Counted from the first letter of the stretch, positions 53,641 to 62,981 are shown. The stretch is 64,000 bases of DNA from Hyphomicrobiales bacterium (GCA_025359045.1 JANYHN010000062.1:141991-205990), one strand, 5' to 3'. A program made the numbers and translations. The notes: generated from the sequence alone by a model not told the origin.

Positions 53641-56220
53641 TTAAGTTAATGTGGTATGAGTTGGCGATTGCAGACGCCAGACCAGTCCCGATGGGAGGTA
53701 TTCAATTTCGGCCGTCCCGTTCAATGAAGACTGAATCATTTGAATGATGACTTTTTGTCCAAAGCCATGACTGATTGGCAGGCTTACGGGAGGCCCGCCC
53801 TGTTCTATCCATAACATGGAAAATATGTCTTCATCATTCCCCAAAAGTTCCCAAGTGACTCTGACCGTACCTGTCGAATTCGACAGAGAACCATACTTTG
53901 AAGCGTTTGTTGCAAGTTCGTGCAAGGCCATACCAATAGCCTGTGCAGCCGCAGGTAAAAGTTGAAGTTCTGGGCCGCCAGAAGAAATTCGCGTGCCCAT
54001 CTGATCCCAAAAACCGCTCAATTGAGCCCGAACGAGATCGGCTGTTTCAATACCCTTCCATTCCTTTAAAACCAGAAGGTCTTGGCTGGCGGCCAAGCCC
54101 GCAATTCGGTCTGACAACCTTTCGACAAATGTATCTGGATCACCAGATTTTGCCGTCTGCCGCGCAACAGCCTGCACGACGGCGAGTAAATTCTTGGCAC
54201 GGTGGTTAACTTCATACATCAATAAACGAATGCGTTCCTCAGCTTTTCTTTGTTCAGTGATGTCAATATAGGTTGTAAAAATTTTAGTATGCCGACCGTG
54301 TTCTCCTGCTTCAATATTAGACCTGGTTTCAATCCATCGCTCTTTCCCGTCGTCACCAAGGACGCGATATTCAAAAACGGGGACAATTTCTCCTTTTAAT
54401 TCGCGAAGTAACGTTTCCTCCACACGGCGTCGATCGCCTTCCACGACATGATCAAGAAATATTTTCGTCACATCAGCAATTGCGGCACCTTCAACGATCC
54501 GATCTACAACAAACCCCATAACCATGTCATGGTTGTCGCTCGCTTTAACTTCATTCTTTTCCAAATCCAAAACGGCGTATGAAAGTTTGGCGCTTTGCGC
54601 AGCATGATGCATATGAGCACGACTTTCACGCAAATCCTCGGTCGCCAATATTCTTTGACTAATGTCACGCACAACGGAAATGAAATAAAGTGGCTCCCCG
54701 TTGCTACCACGTTGTAATGAGACAGTAAGCCCAGCCCAAATAAGTTGACCATCTTTCCTTAAATAGCGTTTATCCATAGAGTAGGTTTTTATATTGCCTT
54801 CAAGCATTTCATTGACGTGAGCAAGGTCAATTGCAACATCTTCTGGATATGTAACTTCTTGAAATGTTTTGCTCGTCAGCTCTTCTCTGCTGTAACCAAG
54901 AATGCTGCACAATTTATCGTTGACAATCAGCCAGCCTCCGTCAAGTGCAACATGTGCAACACCCACGGCGGCGTTCTCAAATGTTCCCCTAAAAAGCGTT
55001 TCTCTTTCTTCGAGAAGTTTCTGCACATCCTTCATTTGTGTGATGTCTCGCAGAACCAAAAGGCCGCTTACGGGCTGAACTTTGCCTGCGTGATTTTCGA
55101 ATACAATTTGCTTTCGCGCACTCACCCAACGAACCGTGCCGTCGGGCAGAACAATGCGGTGCTCCACAGATAAAAGACCGTTACTCGATGGGCTCATAGC
55201 TCGAGCAATTTCATTTAACAAACCTGGCGCATCGTCAAGATGGAAACGACTATGTAAAAGGCCGCGCTCGATTGATGTGTTCGAAGGCATTTGGAACAAA
55301 TTGCCAGCAGCTTCGTCGAGAGAAATCGTATCAGCCAAGTAATTAATTGTGCCGATCCCTAAGCCAGCAACCGATACGCCCAATTTTAAGGTTTCTTCGC
55401 TTTGGCGCAATATAGTCTCATAGTTTTCGCGTTCGGATAAATCGTAGAAATGGCAAACAACACCAAGGCGTCCATCGGGCAGAGTGAGGCGGTCAACCTT
55501 CCAATCATACGTTTCGATCTCAAAGGTATCTTCACGTCGCTCAACAATAGTTGGAGCGTTATATGGTTCGCCAGTTTTCAACGTGCGGCGAAATATTTCA
55601 ATAAGGTCTTCAACAATTGGTTGCGGCCAAATACAACGCATAACTTCAGAGAAATCACGCCCTATCAGAGGATGAATATTTTTAAAAACATTTTGCGCGC
55701 CCTTGCTTACCAGCGCGAGCTTGAAGTCTGCATCAACAGCATAAATTCCAAATGGAGAATTCTCCAACATAGACTTGAACGCAATATTTGCAGCTGCAAG
55801 CGCCCCTATGGCGTCGAATTCGACAGAAGGACTCTGATCATCGCTTTCGTTGGATTTTTGTTTGCGCAACAGACACATATGGACAGCTGCAATTTTGCCA
55901 TCGATATCTGTTTCGAAATTTGCGCTTACGACGACTTCGAGCGCGCCATCCAGCAATGCCAAGCGCATTTGTGCACCGTCAACTCTGCCGTGCAGCAATA
56001 ACGTCGGTAGAAAGTCTACTCTAAAATTTGACGAACTTGCGGGAGTGAGCAAATCGTAAAATTTTCTGCCGAGTATTTGACCTTCCGCTTCGGCCGCCAT
56101 CCATATGAAAAACGCTGAATTCGCATGAATTATGGTACCATCACTGGTAGCAGTAATCAGTCCAAAAAGCGCATTGCGTGTTGGCTCATTGGAAATGGAG
56201 TTCGTATCAATCAACTGCAA
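53641..56220 (-). CDS. multi-PAS HWE-family sensor histidine kinase
   Basis: An 859-residue soluble kinase with about five PAS domains in tandem (roughly 15-125, 150-275, 280-400, 405-520, 535-650; examples LLHSRFHLDDAPGLL and SILGYSREELTSKTF with PAC segments) and an HWE kinase core. The phospho-acceptor is H673 in NHRAKNLLAVVQ, and the family's W-x-E appears in MLWIEQGGP. HWE kinases of this kind (LovK/PhyK-like) phosphorylate PhyR in other alphaproteobacteria. Lying 2.6 kb from phyR, it is a good candidate for that role. Confidence 0.92.
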   Translation of the reverse strand: MQLIDTNSISNEPTRNALFGLITATSDGTIIHANSAFFIWMAAEAEGQILGRKFYDLLTPASSSNFRVDFLPTLLLHGRVDGAQMRLALLDGALEVVVSANFETDIDGKIAAVHMCLLRKQKSNESDDQSPSVEFDAIGALAAANIAFKSMLENSPFGIYAVDADFKLALVSKGAQNVFKNIHPLIGRDFSEVMRCIWPQPIVEDLIEIFRRTLKTGEPYNAPTIVERREDTFEIETYDWKVDRLTLPDGRLGVVCHFYDLSERENYETILRQSEETLKLGVSVAGLGIGTINYLADTISLDEAAGNLFQMPSNTSIERGLLHSRFHLDDAPGLLNEIARAMSPSSNGLLSVEHRIVLPDGTVRWVSARKQIVFENHAGKVQPVSGLLVLRDITQMKDVQKLLEERETLFRGTFENAAVGVAHVALDGGWLIVNDKLCSILGYSREELTSKTFQEVTYPEDVAIDLAHVNEMLEGNIKTYSMDKRYLRKDGQLIWAGLTVSLQRGSNGEPLYFISVVRDISQRILATEDLRESRAHMHHAAQSAKLSYAVLDLEKNEVKASDNHDMVMGFVVDRIVEGAAIADVTKIFLDHVVEGDRRRVEETLLRELKGEIVPVFEYRVLGDDGKERWIETRSNIEAGEHGRHTKIFTTYIDITEQRKAEERIRLLMYEVNHRAKNLLAVVQAVARQTAKSGDPDTFVERLSDRIAGLAASQDLLVLKEWKGIETADLVRAQLSGFWDQMGTRISSGGPELQLLPAAAQAIGMALHELATNASKYGSLSNSTGTVRVTWELLGNDEDIFSMLWIEQGGPPVSLPISHGFGQKVIIQMIQSSLNGTAEIEYLPSGLVWRLQSPTHTTLT

Positions 56221-56414
56221 TACGCCATGTATGCACCCTGCTAAGCTTCACAGCGATTGTAGTGAAAGCAGAAAAATTTTCCATACTTTTTCCGACCAAC
56301 CTATAAACTTGATTTCAAGCTCGCGAATAACTATTTATTTAATACCAGCTGTTGCATGCAACGGCCAGCAAAGTTTGTCTCGTTAAGATTGCTACACAAC
56401 TAATGTATTCATAC

Positions 56415-56439
56415 GGAACCATGTGTCCAGAACGCCGTT
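56415..56439 (+). promoter_or_regulatory. EcfG-type general stress promoter
   Basis: GGAAC (56415-56419), 16 bases, CGTT (56436-56439): perfect consensus, 31 bases before the ATG at 56471. The distance confirms this start instead of the ATG at 56450, which would leave only 10 bases. Confidence 0.88.
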
Positions 56440-56470
56440 ATTGTAGACAATGCAACTGGAGTTTCTTAAC

Positions 56471-56962
56471 ATGCACACCGAGGAAGAGTTGAAGTTAAAG
56501 TTTTGGAAAGCTCTGTCTTCTGACATGGTCGTGATGCTTTCCCTTGCGAACGTCGAAAATGCTCACGCTAGACCTATGACGGCGCAGCTTGAAGAAGACA
56601 GAAGTTCAATTTGGTTCTTTACTTCAACCGAAAATGCACTGGTTAAAAATATCGGTAGAAGCAGTAAGGGCGTTGGAACGTTTGTTTCCAAAAATCACGA
56701 TTTATATGCCACAATCCACGGAAAACTAACGCTCGACAATGATAAAGTCGTTATTGATCGTCTTTGGAATAAGTTTGTTGCTGCTTGGTATGAAGGTGGC
56801 AAGAACGATCCCAAATTAGCATTATTGCGTTTTGAACCCAGCAATGGTGAGGTTTGGTTGAGCGGGTCAAGTATCGTAGCTGGAATAAAAATGCTCCTCG
56901 GTTCAGATCCAAAGCAAGATTACAAAGACAATGTTGCCAGAGTGGATTTTAGGGCCATGTAG
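56471..56962 (+). CDS. pyridoxamine 5'-phosphate oxidase-like general stress protein
   Basis: A 163-residue split-barrel flavin-binding protein (LANVENAHARPMTAQLEED, then SSIWFFTSTENALVKNIGRS), of the general stress protein 26 group. Members bind FMN or F420-like cofactors and their enzymatic roles are mostly unknown. GGAG lies nine bases before the ATG at 56471. A perfect EcfG promoter and the nearby phyR-ecfG locus place it in the stress regulon. Confidence 0.9.
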   Translation: MHTEEELKLKFWKALSSDMVVMLSLANVENAHARPMTAQLEEDRSSIWFFTSTENALVKNIGRSSKGVGTFVSKNHDLYATIHGKLTLDNDKVVIDRLWNKFVAAWYEGGKNDPKLALLRFEPSNGEVWLSGSSIVAGIKMLLGSDPKQDYKDNVARVDFRAM

Positions 56963-57047
56963 AAATCTAAATTAACACCTGATGCGTTGAAAAAAAGGAC
57001 GCTGGATAATTGACCCTCTAAAACACTTAAATTTAGGTGCGATACTG

Positions 57048-58793
57048 TTGGCAAAGATTGAGATTTCAAATTCTCCAGAACGATTGCGAGCTGCGATTGA
57101 GTCTGACGATATGTTTGCATGGGAGATAGATTTTACGACGGACAAGATGGCTTGGAGTTCGAATGCAGGGCGCATACTTCGCTGTGAACCAGAGCAACTG
57201 TCCGATAAACCTGCACAGAGATTCTTCTTCCTGACCGACTTGGACAAGATGCGCATTGTCCAGGAATTTGAAAATCTAAAACAAGGGCAGGTGAAAGACT
57301 ATGCTCTGGAATTCTCAGGATATGACTCACTTCAAAAAGAGTTATACTGGAAAATGAAGGGGAATTTTGATCGCGGAACCAATGGCGAGGCCGCATACGC
57401 ATCAGGAACAACCAAAAATATCACAGAAAAGAAAAGACTCGAGTTGGAATTGAAATTAGCAACCGAGCGCTTGGCGATAGCTGAAGAAGCAGCGGATGGA
57501 TTGGTTTATGATTGGAACCTTATAGCCAATAGAATGTGGCGAAGTTCAGGGTTCACGCGCTTACTCGGTTGGCAAGCTGGTGAAATATCAGAAGATATCG
57601 ACGGATGGTCTTCTTTGCGTCATCCGGAAGATGAAGAGCGATTAAAATCTCTGCCGTCTTCATATGATCTTCAACCAAATGACCGCTATATCTTAGAATA
57701 TCGCGTTCGGCATCGTGACGGCCACTACATACCTGTAATTGATTCAGGGCGCGCTTATCGCAATCAATCAGGTCAAATTATCCGCTTTGCAGGTATTACC
57801 CGAGATAATTCAAAACATAAGCTTGCAGATACTTATAACGCACGGCTTGCGGCAGTTGCTATGGCTTCTCATGACGCCTTGTTTGGATTGACCCTCGAAG
57901 GGATAATAGAAACTTGGAACCCTGCGGCTGAAAGACTTTTTGGCTATAGCGCTTCCGAGGCTATTGGAAAAGATGTCAATATTTTGGCTAGGCCTGATCA
58001 AAAAGAACACCAACACCAATTGCTTGCCAGAGCTCTCGCCAGCGATGTTGTAACGCCTTACGAAGCACGAAGGCAGCGTAAAGATGGCACTATGGTAGAC
58101 ATCGTGGTGGCATTGGCTCCGGTAAGATCTGCAGATGGAACAGCTACGTCAATCTCGGTTGCCATTCATGACATCAGCGAAAGGAAAGAGTGGGCGCAAA
58201 GACAATTATCAATGGCGCGGGAATTGGCCCACCGCAACAAAAATTCGTTCGCAATCTTGCAAGGTATTTTGCGCTCAACATTGCGCAACACAAAAAATCC
58301 CGAAGATTTCGCAGCGGCCTTCTCAAGTCGTCTGCATAGTTTGGCCGCAGCTCAGGATGTTTTGATAGCAAACGAATGGCGAGGAACCGAACTTGGCGCT
58401 TTAATAAAGCTTCAACTTGCGGCGCATCTGTTTGTCGAAGATAAGCGTGTAGAGTTTTCGGGCCCAGTCATTAGCTTAGCTCCCGAATATGCTTCACCTC
58501 TTGGTTTGATATTCAATGAATTGACGACCAACGCAATAAAATATGGAGCACTTTCTCTGCCAAATGGAACCGTAAAAATTACCTGGAGCCTCCAGAAAGT
58601 GGATCAAGCACCTTCGAAGCTTCTAATCACTTGGCAAGAGCGCGGCGGCCCTAAAATAGTTTCCAAAGTCACTGTTGGGTTTGGAACCACTATTATTGAA
58701 AAGGGATTACCGGAAGCGGTTGTCAAAAATGATTTCGCAGAGGAAGGGTTAACCTGTTCAATCGAATTGGTGCTCAATCGACCTAACACCTAA
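57048..58793 (+). CDS. PAS-domain HWE-family sensor histidine kinase
   Basis: A 581-residue soluble kinase with three PAS-type modules (about 10-120, 130-250, 255-375; GLTLEGIIETWNPAAERLFG is the last) and an HWE core. The phospho-acceptor His lies in ELAHRNKNSFAILQG (near residue 392), and the W-x-E motif appears as LTWQERGGP. The start is a TTG with AGGTG eight bases upstream. Adjacent to phyR (convergent, 41 bases between stops), it is a likely input kinase for the general stress response. Confidence 0.9.
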   Translation: MAKIEISNSPERLRAAIESDDMFAWEIDFTTDKMAWSSNAGRILRCEPEQLSDKPAQRFFFLTDLDKMRIVQEFENLKQGQVKDYALEFSGYDSLQKELYWKMKGNFDRGTNGEAAYASGTTKNITEKKRLELELKLATERLAIAEEAADGLVYDWNLIANRMWRSSGFTRLLGWQAGEISEDIDGWSSLRHPEDEERLKSLPSSYDLQPNDRYILEYRVRHRDGHYIPVIDSGRAYRNQSGQIIRFAGITRDNSKHKLADTYNARLAAVAMASHDALFGLTLEGIIETWNPAAERLFGYSASEAIGKDVNILARPDQKEHQHQLLARALASDVVTPYEARRQRKDGTMVDIVVALAPVRSADGTATSISVAIHDISERKEWAQRQLSMARELAHRNKNSFAILQGILRSTLRNTKNPEDFAAAFSSRLHSLAAAQDVLIANEWRGTELGALIKLQLAAHLFVEDKRVEFSGPVISLAPEYASPLGLIFNELTTNAIKYGALSLPNGTVKITWSLQKVDQAPSKLLITWQERGGPKIVSKVTVGFGTTIIEKGLPEAVVKNDFAEEGLTCSIELVLNRPNT

Positions 58794-58834
58794 AACATCC
58801 ATGCATAAAGTGCAGCGGACAGTCTAGGGTTATG

Positions 58835-59629
58835 CTATGCCGCGATATCCGATTTAACGTCAAAAAACAAAGCTTGGCTCACCATGGCCTTTACCATTTC
58901 CGGCATAAAGGGCTTTGTTATCAAAAAAACAGGTTCAGGCTTTTCGCCTGTCAACAAGCGCTCAGGAAATGCCGTTATGAAAATTACGGGGACTGAATAA
59001 TTTAAAAGGATTTTGTTCACTGCATCAATGCCGGAGCTTCCGTCAGCAAGCTGAATATCGGCAAGGATCAATCTTGGGCGCTTGGTAGATGCCAAGTGCA
59101 GTGCTTCTTTTTCCGTGCGCGCAATACCAGTAACGTTGTGACCTAAACTTTCCAATAACGCTTCCAAATCCATAGCGATAATGGGTTCATCTTCGATGAT
59201 CATCACATCGCTCGCAACCTGTTGCACCAGCAATTTTGAAGCTTCGCTCAAAAGTGTTTTTACGGTTTCTGGGGCCTCTGAAAGAATTATCCCAATTTCC
59301 GCATTGTTAAACCCCTCAACAGCAAGCAGCAAAAAGGCCTCCCTCGCCTTGGGAGGAATACCTGAAAGATGCTTTTGTGCAGTGGCTTCCCATTCACGGC
59401 TTGATTCAGCCTTATCCATGTTCAGAGAAACTGATTCCCAAAGCTTGCAATAGGTTCGGTAAAGAGAAATCCTAAAGCTGGGCTCTTCATCAAATTTGGC
59501 GGGATCAGATATAATTGTTTCCAGTAATGCGGCAACATAAGCGTCACCGCTGGACTGATTGCCGGTTAAAGCGCGCGAAAAGCGCCGCAAAAAAGGTAAA
59601 TGTGGAGCTATATTTGCCGCAACAATCAT
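58835..59629 (-). CDS. phyR: anti-anti-sigma response regulator PhyR
   Basis: A 264-residue protein with an N-terminal sigma-like domain (about 5-135: sigma2-like then sigma4-like part IPPKAREAFLLLAVEGFNNA) and a C-terminal receiver domain (140-260; acidic pair E146/D147, phospho-acceptor D191, Lys in LITKPF). When phosphorylated, PhyR binds the anti-sigma factor NepR through its sigma-like domain and releases EcfG. All expected parts are intact. A perfect EcfG promoter lies 59 bases upstream, implying positive feedback. Confidence 0.96.
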   Translation of the reverse strand: MIVAANIAPHLPFLRRFSRALTGNQSSGDAYVAALLETIISDPAKFDEEPSFRISLYRTYCKLWESVSLNMDKAESSREWEATAQKHLSGIPPKAREAFLLLAVEGFNNAEIGIILSEAPETVKTLLSEASKLLVQQVASDVMIIEDEPIIAMDLEALLESLGHNVTGIARTEKEALHLASTKRPRLILADIQLADGSSGIDAVNKILLNYSVPVIFITAFPERLLTGEKPEPVFLITKPFMPEMVKAMVSQALFFDVKSDIAA

Positions 59630-59687
59630 GCTGTTTCCCGTTGTTTCGTATTTTTATATATTGGCAGCTTTGCCCATCGTGGTGTTA

Positions 59688-59712
59688 AACGTTGATTTAC
59701 CATTTTAGTTCC
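59688..59712 (-). promoter_or_regulatory. EcfG-type promoter of phyR
   Basis: Minus-strand GGAAC (59708-59712), 16 bases, CGTT (59688-59691): perfect consensus upstream of phyR. It is back to back with the nepR promoter, 25 bases apart. Confidence 0.9.
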
Positions 59713-59737
59713 CCCTCCAAAAAAGTTTTTTTGAAAC

Positions 59738-59762
59738 GGAACTGTTTTGAGGACTTTGAGTT
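59738..59762 (+). promoter_or_regulatory. EcfG-type promoter of nepR-ecfG
   Basis: GGAAC (59738-59742), 16 bases, then AGTT in place of CGTT. It lies 78 bases before nepR, the position where the autoregulated promoter is found in related bacteria. Confidence 0.82.
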
Positions 59763-59840
59763 TTATTCTATTGATTAGTCAAGCCAAAACCGAAAGTATG
59801 TCGTTCCAGCGTTACGGATAACTGCCAATTTGAGGTCACC

Positions 59841-60056
59841 ATGGTCGACGAAAAAAAGAGAATAAACAAGGCTCCGATCGTGAACGACAAGAACGAGAAA
59901 ATGATAAAAACCTCTTCAAAACCTCAGGTAGCTGACCTAATCGGACAACGATTGCGGAACTACTATGAAGAAGTAGCAAGTGAACCAATTCCAGATCGTT
60001 TTATGGATTTGCTAAACCAGCTTGATGCTGCCAGCGCGGGAAAAAAAGTTAAATAG
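59841..60056 (+). CDS. nepR: anti-sigma factor NepR
   Basis: A 71-residue protein with a charged, flexible N-terminal part and the conserved NepR helices in VADLIGQRLRNYYEEVASEP then IPDRFMDLLNQLDA. NepR binds and holds EcfG until phosphorylated PhyR takes it away. GAGG stands five bases before the ATG. It is followed by ecfG after 34 bases, the canonical order. Confidence 0.95.
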   Translation: MVDEKKRINKAPIVNDKNEKMIKTSSKPQVADLIGQRLRNYYEEVASEPIPDRFMDLLNQLDAASAGKKVK

Positions 60057-60090
60057 TTGCGTTAAACAGTTAGGGTAAAATTACATTATA

Positions 60091-60627
60091 ATGGCCATTT
60101 CACCAGAATTTCGCAGTCAGATTATCGCAGCTATTCCAGGCTTGCGGGCATTTGGAATGTCGCTGACCGCGCGTAGTGACCGAGCTGATGATCTTGTGCA
60201 AGAAACCCTTATGAAGGCTTGGAAGCACCATGAAAGCTATCAGCCAGGTACAAATATGAAGGCGTGGCTATACACAATTTTGCGTAACGAATTTTACACC
60301 CAGCTTAGAAAGAGAAAACGCGAAGTTGAAGATGCCGACGGTGTTTACTCAAGCCGCGTTATGGTGGCAGCCGAACAGAACGGCCACTTAGATATGGCCG
60401 ATTTGCGCATCGCACTGGATAAGTTGCCAGAAGATCAGCGTGAGGCGTTAATTCTTGTCGGAGCATCCGGATTTTCATATGAAGAGGCCGCTGAAATTTG
60501 CTCCGTAGCAATAGGAACAGTAAAAAGTCGTGTTAACCGCGCAAGAGCAAGGTTGACAGTTTTGCTGAAGCTGGAAGATGATTATAAATCTAACATTCCC
60601 ATTGAGTTAAAATCTTTGGTGGCTTGA
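60091..60627 (+). CDS. ecfG: ECF sigma factor EcfG
   Basis: A 178-residue ECF sigma factor of the EcfG group (ECF15). The sigma2 region is DRADDLVQETLMKAWKHH with the DDLVQ core; sigma4 is LPEDQREALILVGASGFSYE then AAEICSVAIGTVKSRVNRAR, the helix-turn-helix that reads the -35 GGAAC. It directs transcription of the general stress regulon, and promoters matching it are found throughout this window. Confidence 0.96.
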   Translation: MAISPEFRSQIIAAIPGLRAFGMSLTARSDRADDLVQETLMKAWKHHESYQPGTNMKAWLYTILRNEFYTQLRKRKREVEDADGVYSSRVMVAAEQNGHLDMADLRIALDKLPEDQREALILVGASGFSYEEAAEICSVAIGTVKSRVNRARARLTVLLKLEDDYKSNIPIELKSLVA

Positions 60628-60634
60628 ACCTTGA

Positions 60635-60892
60635 AGCATTGTTCGCCACGAAGTCAAAACTGAAATTTCGACACTGAACAAACGCCAGCTGGTAAAATTC
60701 AACTTAGAAACTTTAGGCGGCGGCGCACAACCATTACTCTCTAACTTAAAAATGCTCGATGATAATCACCGCGCCGAATTTGCAAATATCCCAAAACACG
60801 CAAAAAACCTAAGCAACTTTACTGATTGGCGGGATCGGCAATCCTCCCTCCGCGATCGGGTCCACCGGATTGTGATTAACAGGAAGAATTGA
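60635..60892 (+). other. open frame without start codon (possible gene remnant)
   Basis: From just after a TGA at 60632-60634 one frame stays open for 85 codons, with a protein-like sequence (LVKFNLETLGGGAQPLLSNL and later IPKHAKNLSNFTDWRDRQ), to a TGA at 60890-60892. It has no ATG, GTG or TTG before codon 48 and no ribosome site, and it runs 84 bases into the convergent AI-2E transporter gene. It could be the 3' remnant of a lost gene. The first 180 bases are otherwise non-coding. Confidence 0.3.
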
Positions 60893-62611
60893 GATTACAC
60901 TTGCAGGTGATTGTAGATCTAACCCGGTAGCACCCTTCGACCATGCAACACTGATCACTTTTGTATCTTGCGATAATCCTGTGAGCCTCCGAACGGCATA
61001 ATTATGCCTGGCCTGACTGGGAGAAACCAGATAACAAAAACATATTGATTTTAGGCGTTCCATATCAATTTGGTGAACGGTGCCCGGTGCAATGGCATCC
61101 TGCGGAAGCATCCCATGAGGCACTTTTTTGACGGTCAAGAAAGCTGAATATGCCAATGTTGCAGCAAAGTTCAGAACGCCCGGTGGCGCAATCAAAACCA
61201 GAGTCGCTAAGTTTTCATTTGAATTGGCACTATCATCGATTAATTCATCAAGCATTTCGGAAAACGTATTGACAACCGAGGTTTGTCGTTCTGCTGAAAG
61301 TAATCCGCTTTCCCGGTCCGAATTAGCGAGCAGTAGGCTCGGAACTGCGACATCAGTCAGGAACACGTCCAAACGATTCTCACTAAGATGAACTTCAGCC
61401 AATTCCGCTGCTTCCACAACATCCGCAGCGAGTAATCTCTGATAAAGTGCGTGAATGGGCGTCAAAACCGGTTCACTTCCCAAAAGCACTTCTAAAAAAT
61501 TAAGCGATTCAATATTGCGGCCCACGACGAGCAAACCAATTGTCAAAGGAGTCGCCAATATCAAACCGATTGGCCCCCACAGTGCTGTCCAGAACGCCGC
61601 AGAAGCGACAATAGCGACTGGCGATAAGCCAGTCATCTTGCCAATAAAAAGCGGCTCCAATATCTGCCCGACAATAATTTCAATGCCACTTAAAATGCCA
61701 GCGGTTATGAGTGCAAGTGTCCAACCCTCCCCTATCGAAGCTGCGATTATGACAGGCAAAATAGACGCCATCATTGAACCGATATATGGAATGAAGCGAA
61801 GTATAAAAGTAAGCACACCCCACAGAATAGCACCTGGAATGCCCAGCAAAGCGAGCGCTATTCCAACAAAGACACCTGTAGTAGCATTCACGAAAATCTG
61901 CGCGGTAAACATTTTCATTAGGCGTTCACCCGCTTCGTCTAAAGCCTCCGTCGTTCTGTTCAGATCTGAAGTGCCAGCCAAACGAATAAGTCTACTTCGT
62001 AAGTCTTCCTTATTGAACAGAAAAAGTACGACCATCAGAATGACAATCCCAAGCTGGGTTAGAGGATGGATCAACACTGAAACGACCGAAAAAATTGGAT
62101 CAAGAGGTCCCAAACTCGATGAACGAAGTTCGACAGGAATGGGCTTTTGCGCAGCCAATTCGACCGGCTTATCGGGGCTCGGCTGTTGTAATTCCGCACT
62201 CAAATCTTTGAGCACATTGGCAGCTTTCTCCACAGTCGTGCCACCAGAAGTCGCGTACTGTAAGCTGTGGGCCTTATCTCTTAAATTTTTTTCATATTGA
62301 GGCAACTGTCCTGCTAAATTTGTCAATGTAGTGGCGACAATAGCGGTAATGCCAAACAAAAATGAAAAAGTGACAATTACAACGACGAGTATTGACGCCG
62401 TCTTTGGTAATCTCAACTTCTGTAACGCTCTAACACATGGTCCTAGTAAGATGGTCAAAAAGATTGCAAAAATAATTGGTATTAGAATTTCTCTTCCAAA
62501 AAAAAGAATAGCACAGATTGCAAGAAAAATTATCAATCCATTCAGTAACCCTTGGCTGACTGTGGGCTTGAAAATCTCTTCGGCAAAAATTTTGACAGGC
62601 AGTGGGCGCAC
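60809..62611 (-). CDS. AI-2E family transporter with long C-terminal extension
   Basis: An AI-2E/UPF0118 membrane protein. Helices near the N terminus (about 25-70 and 90-115), a cytoplasmic insertion, and a helix cluster at about 190-380 (with the family motif PGAILWGVLTFILRFIPYIG) are followed by a soluble extension of about 200 residues. Members export or take up small molecules or ions; evidence for AI-2 itself is weak. The frame is open to 62737, but a perfect EcfG promoter lies inside that extension at 62664-62688, so a start downstream is needed. A GTG at 62611 with AAGGA upstream gives 600 residues. Confidence 0.8.
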   Translation of the reverse strand: MRPLPVKIFAEEIFKPTVSQGLLNGLIIFLAICAILFFGREILIPIIFAIFLTILLGPCVRALQKLRLPKTASILVVVIVTFSFLFGITAIVATTLTNLAGQLPQYEKNLRDKAHSLQYATSGGTTVEKAANVLKDLSAELQQPSPDKPVELAAQKPIPVELRSSSLGPLDPIFSVVSVLIHPLTQLGIVILMVVLFLFNKEDLRSRLIRLAGTSDLNRTTEALDEAGERLMKMFTAQIFVNATTGVFVGIALALLGIPGAILWGVLTFILRFIPYIGSMMASILPVIIAASIGEGWTLALITAGILSGIEIIVGQILEPLFIGKMTGLSPVAIVASAAFWTALWGPIGLILATPLTIGLLVVGRNIESLNFLEVLLGSEPVLTPIHALYQRLLAADVVEAAELAEVHLSENRLDVFLTDVAVPSLLLANSDRESGLLSAERQTSVVNTFSEMLDELIDDSANSNENLATLVLIAPPGVLNFAATLAYSAFLTVKKVPHGMLPQDAIAPGTVHQIDMERLKSICFCYLVSPSQARHNYAVRRLTGLSQDTKVISVAWSKGATGLDLQSPASVISILPVNHNPVDPIAEGGLPIPPISKVA

Positions 62612-62663
62612 TCTGCATATTCCTTCTGGTAATTTTTTCGCAAGTTTTTTACCTAAGGCCTTA

Positions 62664-62688
62664 AACGGTGCTCGCCACCGATGGTTCC
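62664..62688 (-). promoter_or_regulatory. EcfG-type promoter of the AI-2E transporter gene
   Basis: Minus-strand GGAAC (62684-62688), 16 bases, CGTT (62664-62667): perfect consensus, 52 bases before the proposed GTG start. The 478 bases from 62612 to 63089 hold no gene, only this site and the divergent promoter at 62982. Confidence 0.82.
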
Positions 62689-62981
62689 ATTCGCCTCGAG
62701 CTTTCTGCACAAAACGTCCAAAATTATCTAGGCACAAAAATCTGCTCTGATGAGTGGGGCTTATTCTTTATCCAAGATAGAGCGAAAATACCCCCTGACT
62801 GCCAAACTCAAAAAATTCATTATTATTGGAAAGCTAGAACGGCGAGCTATCGTTTTGGTTCCGCTGCAACAAGATAAACAGCCCGTTTTCCTAAAACCAA
62901 AATCTGATAATTCGGCAAGCTGGTCGAGCGTCCATATTTATTTCACAGCGCAGTTTTTTCGTTCGTATTTTCAATATTCTT

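Noticed and set aside
55450..56001. A 183-codon open frame opposite the multi-PAS kinase gene
   Set aside because: The kinase on the other strand has complete domain motifs through this region, and the antisense product looks like no known protein.
61455..62300. An 281-codon open frame antisense to the AI-2E transporter gene
   Set aside because: It is the reverse shadow of a clear membrane protein family; its composition (many Ile, Pro, Ser) reflects complementary codons and it has no ribosome site or family match.
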